A stretch of DNA of 64,000 bases from Rotaria sp. Silwood1 (Eukaryota; Rotifera; Eurotatoria; Philodinida; Philodinidae), in NCBI GenBank assembly GCA_905250075.1, contig CAJNOP010000012.1, positions 1,708,529 through 1,772,528 of the forward strand, in the 5' to 3' direction. Positions 46,501-57,999 of the stretch are shown in pieces (positions within the stretch are counted from its first letter, which is position 1; the number at the start of each line of letters is the position of its first letter). The translations under genes and the position numbers were made by a program. The notes under the pieces were generated by a model, which ran no database searches, had not been told where the DNA came from, and saw nothing but the letters and a program-made list of their open reading frames with translations.

Positions 46501-47218
46501 TTACAGTTCTTTTAAATAAACGATTGCAAAAAAGAAATAATTACAAATAGTCGATTATTTTCATCAAAGAAAAATTAAGATTTTCTTTAAAAGAATAAAA
46601 TTATATTCTTTTCATGTGAATTATAAAAATAACTTCACTCATGTAATGAAACTCATTTTAAACATAGATTTTAAATATTTCATATTGAAGAAAACCTGTA
46701 GATTCAATTGAATAATCTTTGTAAAATTATTTTTTAATAATAATAAAAACCTGGAAAAAATATCAAAACTTATTATTTACTATCATAAAAGAAATTTTAT
46801 TGATGGAAAACAAAAAATTCTTAACAAGCAGTTAGATGGAACAAAAAAATGCTTTTTATTTTATCATTAATAGAAAATGTAAAAATAAAAGAAAATATTC
46901 ATGTGTCAACAATTCTATTCTAATTTTCATTCTACCGTTCTTCATTTACTTCTTTTCTTAACAATCTATATCAATTTTAACAATCCTTTTTTTTAATGAT
47001 TATTAAAAAAATAAATAACACTTACAAATTAGTAAATATAGTAGGCGACAATTTTTTCTTATGTATATCCATCTTATTTTTGCAAAAATAAGTAACTCGA
47101 TACAAATATCTTCAATTCAAGATGTTTTATTTGTTCAATAAATAAATTGATGTCTCGACGATCATCACAATTTAAATGACAATAACTTCTTAGCTTTTTC
47201 AATGAGGATCGAATCAAA
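43510..47218. other. Non-coding stretch, nothing recognised
   Basis: About 3.7 kb, very AT-rich, no believable exon with splice signals and no clear repeats beyond short A/T runs. It could hold the missing 5' part of the 35-43 kb gene. Confidence 0.35.
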
Positions 47219-47767
47219 TCATAATAAGTAACATGTGGACAAAATCGAAAGAGACACGCGTCTATCGATATGTTCATTCAAATAAATATCAAATTACTTA
47301 CTTAAATCGAAATATAACCATAATGAACATAATAAAACTAATTATGATTACAACAGTTAAAATAACTTTTATTTGTGTTTTTGTTAAAGCTAAAAAAAAA
47401 AGAATAATTATCAGATTTATCTTTTTTTTTTTTGTTTTTACTCTTATCTCATTTGTCTTTTTTGTATGTACTTACTCGATCCATCTTTCATGATATTATA
47501 TTCCAAAGAATTATCAAAGCTTTGAAATTTATTCGTTGATAAATTTATATTAGTTTTAATTGAATCATTTGTTAAACTTAATGTTGAACCAAAAAGATTT
47601 TCAGATGAATGAGATTTTGCATATTGATTTATGAATAATGTTGATGATTGAATAGTAGTTAATGATAACATAATTAATGTACTATTATTAAAAGAATTTC
47701 TTGCATTAATCAATGATGAGCATCCAGTTATTAATAAAATAATAATAAGGATAAGACAAATGTTCAT
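47219..47767 (-). CDS. Possible small single-pass membrane protein
   Basis: Three exons join in phase: 47476-47767, 47302-47389, 47219-47261, giving 140 aa. The start MNICLILIIILLITGCSSLI is a good signal peptide. It is followed by a Ser/Thr/Asn-rich ectodomain of about 75 residues with several N-x-S/T sites, then a transmembrane segment (KVILTVVIIISFIMFIMVIF, exon 2), and a short basic cytoplasmic tail. The exon 2-3 junction uses a GTAAGT donor and a TAG acceptor. No homologue recognised. The signal-ectodomain-TM architecture and clean splice sites support a real gene, but the small size leaves doubt. Confidence 0.45.
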
Positions 47768-50044
47768 TTTTTTTTAACCATACACTCATTTTGATTATGA
47801 TTGGTTTCGTGATATCTACAGCCAAAAAGGATAACTTGTTTAAGTATATTTTATAGACCTTTGTCATTCTCTTTATAGAATAAATAGACAAAAATGACGT
47901 AGATTATGTTAACCTTTGTAGATTATCGTATGACAAAAGAAAACTCTTGCGCTTGATTAATTCAATCAATTCACTCATGAAAGCAAGTACTATTGAAGCA
48001 AAGTGCATGTCGTATTATGAAATCCAATATCAGCTTAAGGACAAAAAGAAGAAGTGACACTATCACTCTTTATAGATGTGCGTGAATCTACTCGCTTTCT
48101 CTTCTTTCCTTATAAAAACGATCATCTTGTCGCAATACTTCTTCAAGCAGTACTCAACAGCGTCATTGCTCATGATGTAACACATCACACCATACATAGA
48201 ATAGCTATTTGAACCGTTAAATTCAATTAGTTTTATATCCCATATTCTATTCTCAAATCATAGATTGTTCAAATAAACGTAAATCTCTCTCATATTTTGT
48301 TTCCTAGTTCACATGACTCTTGTTTGCCTAGTTTCTTTTTTCTATTAACAATACCGAGAAGAAAAACTTATGGCATGATCAGTAAATATAACACATGAGG
48401 ATTTTTCTCATTTTATTTTTCTTTGCTTTTTTTTGTCATATGCACGTAGAGATTTTGCAAACTAATCTACTCTTGTTCAAATTATATATACATATATTTA
48501 TATAATACACAACATTACTATTATTCTATACAGATTATTATATTGAAGTAATCATTAGAATACATTGTCATATACTTACCCAGGTCTCAGCTATTGTCTA
48601 ACATTTAAATAATGAAGAGAACTAGATAAAAAGAAGGAGCAAACAAACCACAATCATCTTGCTATAAAACATAGACTTTTCTTTTTTCTTTCTTTTTTTT
48701 TCTCGGTAGTATTTTAGAAATTCTATGAAAGAATATAGAGATAAATATCCGTTAAAATTTTTTTTTTATTTTCACAGGAAAAGATGTATATATATATATA
48801 TATATTCTATAAAGATAGAGTGACGTGTTGTTTTGTTGATCATATAAGCGTATGCATGCTCCACTCCCTAATTATGTGTTGATGAAAAATTGAAAAGGAA
48901 ATGGGCAAGTAAAGAATTCTTTTTTAACTATTGATGTCAAAAGAAAAAAAAAGAAGAAGTAATATAATAGTTGTTTTATTTCTTTGCTCTTTACTTTAAA
49001 TATCGTCAAAAATTCTGACAAATGAGGTAAATCATAGAATTAAGCTAATTATTTTCAACTAAATAGTAAGTTTATCAATTTTTTTTGTATTTATCTATCA
49101 CAGATCAGTATTCTTAATTTACTAATGAATGACTTAATTACAGAAAACGATATTATTTATTTACATACACGTCTGGATACCTTCAATCGATGAAAACAAT
49201 GCAGCCGCTTCTGATCATTAGCACTTTGTAGTAGGTTTTCTTTTCATCATGTTATATATTGGTTTCAATGATTATTTCTGGACCACTTACGCAAAACAAA
49301 CAAAAAATAACAAGAATAGAATACATCTTTTATAGAATTACTTCAACAATGCATGCTTGCTCCTTTTTTTTCTCTTTTTCTGGATAGAAAACATGGATTC
49401 ATCAAAGAGAATAGACGAAGAACATGCATTGTAATTGCAACAGGGCTAGTATGCCTTGTAGTGCAACAATATTGTAGTTTAAATGTAGCGAGAAAAACCA
49501 GTTAAGGAAATAAAAATGAACTTCATACTGAAACTCAAGACACAGGCAGCTAATATTTTATATTGATAATCGTACACATATTCAAAGAATAAGTATAAAA
49601 TATATTAGTAAGTTTAGTTCATTGTATATGTTCATTTTCATAATTCGTTTTTCTTTTATAATAAATATGTATGTCATAGTTTTATTTTTATTTTTTGTAG
49701 TGATTTTGATTATGATAGATGAACTTATTATTTGAAGGTAGTTTAGTAAAGAAAAATAAAATTGTGTAAAAATATTTGAAAAGAAAAGATTTAATCAAAC
49801 GTTAAAACAATCATACTTCAAAAATAGTGTATGACTCTGATTAAATTTAGCCGGATGTTCTAATTACTGAAACATGTTCAAAAACAACATGTAAATATAA
49901 ACAAATACTTGCAATTAAATAAATTATTACGACAGGTTTTTAAATATTCTATCATAAGATACCATCGATTAATGATATAAATTCAAAATCTTTTTTAATT
50001 CTATCAATTATCATATTAAAAAACTAAAAAATCCTATTCGATGC
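47768..50044. other. Intergenic region, no gene recognised
   Basis: About 2.3 kb, strongly AT-rich with homopolymer runs and a (TA)n tract at 48788-48806. No coding region, RNA gene or inverted-repeat element recognised. Confidence 0.45.
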
Positions 50045-50470
50045 TTATAAAATAACAAAAATAATTAGAATAGCAAACATACATAAAAGTAAAACTAATG
50101 TAGCAATAATTGGTTCACGTATTTGTGAAACTTCACTTAAGTCTCTTCGTATTATTTGTCGATTAATTCGATAATATCGATAAATACTATAAAATAATAT
50201 TAAAATACCAGCAGCAACTAAAACTAAACCAGATATAATTGGTTTCATTTCATGAAATGAATTTTTAAATGTTTTTTGTATATTATCCGATCCACCAAAT
50301 TTTGCAATAGCACAACCAAATGCAAATATACCAAGACCAGTTCTTATCCATGCTAAAAATGTACGTTCATTAGCTAAATGATCTGTAAAAGAACCTTGAG
50401 ATTTATTAGGTATTGGTTCGGATGAAGTTTTTACAGCTACTGGATCCACTAAAGGCGAAGATTCAACCAT
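50045..50470 (-). CDS. DUF202/YidH-like membrane protein, intronless
   Basis: A single uninterrupted 141-codon frame. After a 28-residue polar N-terminus comes the family hallmark DHLANERTFLAWIRTGLGIF, followed by three hydrophobic segments: AWIRTGLGIFAFGCAIAKF, IISGLVLVAAGILILFYSIY and ATLVLLLCMFAILIIFVIL, ending at the C-terminus. This is the layout of DUF202 proteins (bacterial YidH and fungal relatives; the same domain caps some VTC polyphosphate-polymerase subunits). The biochemical role is not established. A T-rich stretch ending TTAG lies 7 bp before the ATG and could be a trans-splice acceptor. The absence of introns among intron-rich neighbours is notable and allows an acquisition-by-transfer hypothesis. 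Confidence 0.88.
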   Translation of the reverse strand: MVESSPLVDPVAVKTSSEPIPNKSQGSFTDHLANERTFLAWIRTGLGIFAFGCAIAKFGGSDNIQKTFKNSFHEMKPIISGLVLVAAGILILFYSIYRYYRINRQIIRRDLSEVSQIREPIIATLVLLLCMFAILIIFVIL

Positions 50471-52049
50471 TTTAATCTAAATAATTAGAAAAAAAAAAAC
50501 CTAAGAATTCATCATCGAAGAAAAAAAATGCACATAATAGAAATTTTTCTATGATAATAAATTGAACTAAATTGTTCAATCTACAAATTATATTTTAATA
50601 ACATATCAAAAGAAAAGATATTCAATGCATAACATAAAATAAAAAGTTTGTTAATATTATTCGAATACACATACTTTATATTTGAATGTTCTTTTTTTTA
50701 CAATGCTCAAGTTAACTTTTATGAAAAACTCATTTTAAATTTTGATCACAACTGTCAACATATTTCTTGTTCGTACCTACATGTCAAGAACAAATACAAA
50801 ACACAAAATCGACTATAATAATAAAAAATAACTTGAAACAAGGTTGAATCATCATACAAATGATCACATGAGAGCAGAAAAAAAAACACGATCACCTTTA
50901 CGTTTAAAAAGTACTTATGCACTATTTTATTCTGATAAAACGACATGCATAAATAGAAAAAGATTGTTTAATCTTATTGAAAATATAATTCATATTTCTA
51001 AAGAAAATATAAAATGATTTTTTTTGCGAACAATTTGTAACTATGATGTTTTTTTCTTAGGCAGAGTGGTCGTTGTTAAGGTCTTGAAGGTTTAATATAA
51101 ATACTATTAAAAAAATTTATAGATATTATACTCTCTGTCAATATGTATGTTTCTTATCAATTTACTCTATTTAATTGATTCAATAATGGAGTCGCTTATA
51201 ATTCTGTCAGTTGTTCAAATACTTTTTCCTTTCCTTTTATTTTTATGTTTAAATTCAAGATTTTTATATATGAGTTTATTGTTTATATATCAACTTAGAA
51301 GCACTTCAGTAGTTTGTCATCTAATAGGCACAGTATGGTAGACCTAATTTGTCATTAGAAAGCAGCACGACGCATCTGTTGCCATTTATAAATATAAATT
51401 CAGTTAATTTATCCATTTGTCTGATAATTATAAAGTCATATCATCTCATGGACATAGTGAGAACAAATAATCAAAGTAAATGTGGAGAATAAAGATTTTT
51501 CTTTCGATAATACTATTACATATCTTTGTTTGAATAATTAACAGAAGAGTAATGAGAGTAATGTAAGATATGATGCTTACGCCGATAATCTTGTCAGATG
51601 GTTGATCTTTACAAAGGTTACTATCAACAAAAATTGAGGATATCAATTATCAAGATAAAGAAATAAGAAAGTGTCAAGAATAAAAAGCTATCTAAATGCA
51701 ATACTGGATATTGAATTAAAACAAGAATGATTTCTGCATAATTCAATATGCTAAGATTTTTCAAACATATCTGAATTAATAATCTTCATATTATTAATTG
51801 ATATGAATCAGTAAATTTCAAGTAAATTAAACTTAATCATTATATTACAAATTTCAATAATTATTCACCAGCATATAGCGCCTTCAAAAGTGTATGGCTG
51901 AATTCAATGACATTGATGATTCATCTCTTCTAGGTTAGATGCACATTCAGATATACACGGACAAATTTTATGATCGTTCATGCGTAGATATTGATCAAGG
52001 TTTAAGATATAATATAAACTGCGATATTTACCGTTTTTTCATTTTTAAA
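50471..52049. other. Intergenic region between divergent genes
   Basis: 1.6 kb between the DUF202 gene (-) and PGAP1 (+). No gene, RNA or mobile element recognised. Confidence 0.45.
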
Positions 52050-55000
52050 ATGTCTTTTCGTACAATCATACAAGTGTTTCAAAATCTTGTCTTCTTAATT
52101 ATTATCGGTTTATTTCTTCTGGGACTTTATGGTTATTTATACCGACATGAATCAAATTATTGTGGTAAATAAATTTTTAATTTAAACGATAAAAAAAGGA
52201 AATTCTAATAATCTTTGTTCAGAAATGACATATATGTTTGAAAATCCAACTTATCATCGAATACCATTACCAGCAGATGTTGAAAAGCGTTATCGTCGTT
52301 ATGGACTTTATTCTTATTGCGAAGGTAGTCGATGTGAAGCTCATCGACGAAATCGTTTTACGGGTATAAAACATAATTTTCTTTTTCTTTTATTTTCGAA
52401 AAATATTTTTCTCTATTTTTTTTAAAGGTTTTCCTGTATTATTTATTGTTGGTAATGCAGATAGTTATCGTCAAGTTCGTTCACTTGGTTCAGTTGCTTA
52501 TCGAATGGGTGATCAACAAAAACAATTAGATTTTTTTTCAATTGATTTTAATGAAGAACTTTCAGCTTTATTTGGTGGTGTTTTAGAACAACAAACTGAA
52601 TTTGTTGCTTATTCAATTCAAAAAATTTTATCTCTGTATAAAATAAATAGAACAATTATTCTTGTAGGAAATTCTATTGGTGGTCTTCTTTCACGTAAGA
52701 TTTATTAAATTTAGAAGAAAAATAATATTTTATTTATTAATGAGTATATATATATATATATATAGGTGCTGTTTTCTTACAACCATTGAGTCGATTTAAT
52801 CCAAATACAGTTCGTCTTATTATAACACAAGCAACACCTCATCAAGCACCTGTTATCCATTCAGATAGTTATGTTGTTAATTTCTATTCTCGTGTTAATG
52901 AATATTGGAAAAATGAATGGAATAATTCACTTAAACATCTTGTTCTTGTATCATTAGCTGGTGGTGATAGGTAAACTTTTTTTTCATTTTATTTTTGAAA
53001 TAATTAGTTTGGGTTAAACGTGACATGATCGAATATTGTTTTTAATCTTAGAAGCAATAGATTGTTATGAATTGAAATTCTCTGTGGATAATTGTGTACC
53101 GTTCGAGACTCAACTTGGTTCGTCTTTAGCTGTTGACTAAATTTTTTGTCTTCGACTCGCGAGCTATTTTACGAGTTGAAAGATCATGAAGCCATTACAG
53201 GTTAATTCAAATCTTATTCATAGTATATTTAATTACAAATTCGTTAGTTTTTAATTATTTGTGAAACTAAGATTTTTATAACTAGAATATCATCTTTTAT
53301 TTCTGAACATATTTACAAAATTTCAATTAAAATTCAGGATAAAACATAATTAAATAAAAATAATAGTGTATGCTTATATATAAAATATTAATATAGAAGA
53401 TAAAACTTTAACTATGATAAAAATGACGATAAATGCGCAAAAAAAGTCAAAACGTAAATAGATTACATGTCTTTCATTTCTATCTATTACATTAAACAAA
53501 CTAATAACTCAGTTTTGTATGAGTGGTCTAGAGCGGTGGAGAGATGAAGAAAAGTATGCATAGCGAACATAAATATATAAAGAACGAAAGAATGAAAGAT
53601 GATAAGCAATGTTTGTCAACGGATTGAACATGCGGATACACTTAAAAATATCTAGTCTGTAGCCCGTCAGATATCCAATCCGAGTATTAGTCCAGTGTGT
53701 TGAATCAAATGAATTCAGCCGTCAACATCTCTTATTCACACTCTCAAGTTATATCTCATTAGTGAAGTATGCCAGAGATGTGCACCTCTCGCACGCGCAG
53801 ACGATTCGTGTCCTAACGGAAAGCATGACTTGTTGTAGTGCAGTCGCACTTTATCTATACCACTTGTTTAACTCTACTAGTAGGAAGCTTAAAAAAGAAT
53901 GTATATTAAGCGCTGAACAGTTTAGGAAAAAAATTATTTCATTAACAGGCTCATTCTTTCTGAGATATGGTTTGTTATATTATCTCATTTCTTAAAGTTC
54001 AAATTGTATTACAAAACAAATTAGAAAGAAAACGAACACCCTAAAAAGATATATATGTTTCGGTTACATCTCTATTTTTTAAGCAATATTATAGAGCAAC
54101 AAATATGAGGGAAGGCTTAGTGAAAAAAAAATCTTTTTTCGATTACTGTTAGGCGCGGTCGCCTTCGCCTCCTTTTTTTAAAATGTGTAACGCACATGTC
54201 TGAATTATTAAAACAGTTTAAATCATTTATACATATCAATATTCAAGTTGTAACATGCTATCATCTTTGAGATCTAAAATACTTTTTGGCTAATATTAAA
54301 TAAATCATAAATAATTCTTTGTATAGAGATCATCTTGTACGAAGTGATCTATGTTCATTAAATGGTCTTACTGATGAAAGTCGATCGATTGATGTATTAA
54401 CAAGTGCTGTACCACATGTATGGACATCAACTGATCATCGTTGTATTGTTTGGTGTCGACAATTAGTATTAACAACAACACGTGCATTACTTGAAATTAT
54501 TCAAGAGAAAAAACAAAATCCTCAAGCAATTATGCAGGTTGTTTTTATTGCAATATTTTAAATTGATATTTAATCGTTTATTATTTTTGTTTTAGATACT
54601 TAAACAACATTTTTCTCCATCCGTTGATATTAATCTTGGATTAAATACAACGTTAAATTTTCAAAAAGAACCTATTATAATCACAGAATCGATTAGATCA
54701 ATTCATGGTAAAGAACATAATGATTATTTAATTCCATTAAAAGATTCAAAATTCCATCAAATTATTATTCATTTAACACATACTCGAATTTATTTAAAAA
54801 ATAATGATCTCATTACGGATATAACCAATGTTCTTACACCTATTCCACCAACTTATAGTAATCGTAAAATGATTCGATTTGATATTAAAAAATTAGATAA
54901 TAGCCTAAAACAATACGATTCGATTGTTATTCGACTTGAAAATCAAAAATCACAAGTTGATATATATCAAATCGAAAATAATGAACAAATAGTTGAACTC

Positions 55001-57836
55001 TCAACGTAAGTCATATTGATTTGAACCAAGTCTAAACTCCATAAAAATATCTCATATGAGTACATCCATATTCTTTTTTTTAGTGCAAAATCCTAAAAAA
55101 GAAATCCTTTTCTTTTATATATGTAAGGCTAACGAGATTGTTTCTTTAAAAGTAATAAATATTCAAGTGCATAAGTATAAATTTTTTTACTATATCAAGC
55201 ATTTAACTCAAATCTAACTACTGATTTGGATAGCCAATAAAGCTCTATATTAAATACATACCTTTTCAAAATTTCATAGATGGATTATCAGAGAAACGTT
55301 TCTGGAAAACCAAAAACAGTAGTTTTCAAGTTCCAAAAGGTTTTCTGAAGATTATTTTTTAAGAGTATCATATTAGAGATCATAAAATCATGAGTTAAAT
55401 GACGAGTTGCCATATTTCCTACGACCTTTCCGTAATAAAGTTGTAAGCATGATAAAAAATAAAAATATACGTTGTTTAACAATGCAATAATAAATATCGC
55501 TTTGTGATACTTATAACTTTTTAAGATAAGAGTACAGAAAATGTAATGACCCTCATTTTACTCCGATTTGTGTGCTCTTCAATACCATACGTTTCAAAAC
55601 TATTTCTCATAAAGGCATACGGGACCTGTGTTACAGTCACATGTATCACTCCTTGACTCATCGGTATTTGTTTATTCATTTCGCATTCTTTGATGCTTTA
55701 TTTCTCTCTATATATCTCTCCCTATACTTGATGAAGGGGAGACAATCTGGAAATAAACGAACATCGAGAAGATACAGGGAAACCTCTAATAACCTGTAAA
55801 CTACAATTTTCGATTTTTCAGAAACGTTGTTCTCATATATACTCTCGATGTTCCTTTAAGATACTTCAAGACTAATATAAACTCTGAGACGAGTTATCTT
55901 AGCATTTCAAACCTCAAAAGTAAATATCACCATTCGACTTAGTACGGTGAATTACCTTTGTCTAGCTGCTTCCGCAGGTGATCGTCGATCAATTGGCGAA
56001 AATTAGGAGTCTTAGGAAACACTTTATCATTCTCCAATAGAACAAGTTAAGAATGTTGGCTTGGCACAGATTGAAAGAAAAATAACTTTAGAATATTGTT
56101 TTTGAAAATCTCTTCTAAGAACTCACTAGACTGGCCAATTGCTATTCAATCAAATTTCGGTTGTTCTGAGTTTTCTCTCTTGAGTGGTGAAAACCGCAGA
56201 TCTCTCTGATGTTCCTTTCCAAAGTTATTCAAACAACATTGGAACATTTTATATTCTGAAAATGAATTGTACAACTTGTCTTCAAAAAGTCTCTCCAGTT
56301 TTAGTTAAGCTAACTTTTTCAGTTCATTACGGGGACCTCAAATTGAATGTCTATTATTGTTAATTCCTTCGCAATCTATATTTCAATTGTAAAATTGTAA
56401 AAAAGAAACTTCGAGTCTAATGTAACTCTTAAGATGTATAGGGCGATTCGATTGAAATATACTTAATTAATATATTTAAAATACAAAATGAAATAAAAAT
56501 TAGACAGTTCATAATATACTTTCGAAAGTTTTATTTATCAATGAATCATTTCTATTTCTATTTTTTTTGTCTTTTTGAAAGGTTCGGTTCACAAACATTA
56601 TCTTTCCATAAAGCAGGTTACGTAAAACTTGTTTTTCCAACACTTATTCATCTTTGGCAAGTCTATAATATTTATTTATCATCAAATAGTCAACAAATGC
56701 CATTAATTCATTTTCATGTTCCATGGTCAAATGAAGATCTATATAATTTAATTACATTACGTAATCCTTCATCTCCATCAACAGTTCTTTCAAAATCTCT
56801 TTATCGTCAAATACGTTTAAAGCTACATCGACCACCTCTATTAACTACTGATGAATATCCTTCAGTTGAACTTTTTCTTGATTCAAATTCTTCATATAAT
56901 CTTCAAATAACTTATTCATTTCTTGATATATTAGCTCAATTAACACGTTATTATATATATTTATTACCAACATTTCTATTTACTGTTCTATGTATATCAT
57001 ATTCACTTCAAGTGAATGATGTTGCACTTCGTACATATCAAACAATGCTTGCATGGCAAATACATATACCAATAGCCATATGTATAACAATACTTTATAA
57101 AGTAATGATAAATTTATTTCCATCATTAGATTTTGTTGTGAATATTCATTCAAATGGTTATTATTTTTTCTTTTTACCATTAATTATTTATTTTCTTGCA
57201 CTAAGTCTATGGGCTATAATTTCATTTATAATTGATTATTTAATATTAGATTTTATTCGTAGTTTAATATATCCACTATTTATTTGTGTACACAATGATT
57301 TAAATCAACAATTAAAATATGTTCGTTTATTTCAAGGGTTTATGTTATTAATACCGCTATTTTCAACAATAGTATTTAGTGGTTCACAAGGTCATATAAC
57401 ATTATTTTTAATAGCTTTATTACACATAATGTGGCGTGGAACAATCAATGGACGTTTACGAGAAGTTTTAACAACATTACTATTATTTCATGGTCTTCTT
57501 GTTATTCTTAATGTAACTGGTTTTATTGTTCATATAGGAAGTATTTTAATGCAAGGTCCTTATCCATTATATACAATGATGTCGGATCCATCATTTTTCT
57601 CAGCTATTTGTTGTATATTAACATTCTATCTTCGATTTAGATTTAATCGATCACAAGTACAAGGAATTCAAATTATAAAATTAACTTTTTTAAAATATAA
57701 TCGAAGCATTTTGATTTTATTAGCAATAGTTAGTCAATTTTTTTGTTCGTATTCTATGTATTCATTATGGATATTAATTGCTTTTATATTTTTTCATGTA
57801 GCTGTAATATTCTTTAATCCATCACATCGTGACTAA
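52050..57836 (+). CDS. PGAP1: GPI-inositol deacylase PGAP1
   Basis: ER membrane lipase that removes the inositol-linked acyl chain of GPI anchors after attachment to protein. Exons: 52050-52164, 52223-52363, 52428-52694, 52766-52970, 54327-54537, 54596-55005, 56582-57836; continuous phase, 867 aa (human about 920). Residues about 10-30 form an N-terminal membrane anchor (VFLIIIGLFLLGLYGYLY). The PGAP1-like alpha/beta-hydrolase domain follows: CEMTYMFENPTYHRIPLP, FPVLFIVGNADSYRQVRSLG, the nucleophile motif ILVGNSIGGLLSR (Ser in G-x-S-x-G), ITQATPHQAPV, SLAGGDRDHLVRSDLC, and a histidine region VPHVWTSTDHRCIVWCRQLV. The large last exon encodes the lumenal beta-rich part and then 8-10 hydrophobic segments. 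Introns 4 (1.36 kb) and 6 (1.58 kb) are long and show no gene. ATG 52050 was chosen because it opens directly on the anchor. Confidence 0.94.
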
Positions 57837-57999
57837 TATTTAGGATTTGAACTTTCAAAAAAACAAGAAATAAAAAAGAAAAATTAAATTTAAAAAAAAA
57901 AGACTCTTTCTATCAGAAAAAAATTAATAGTTATTTTTTTCCGCTATCACGACGTGTGGAATCTAATAATAAATATATATAAAAATTGTTGTTGATAAA

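Noticed and set aside
51050-51085. GGCAGAGTGGTC-like start resembling a tRNA-Leu/Ser 5' end
   Set aside because: No matching acceptor stem, anticodon arm or GGTTCGAATCC-type B box follows.
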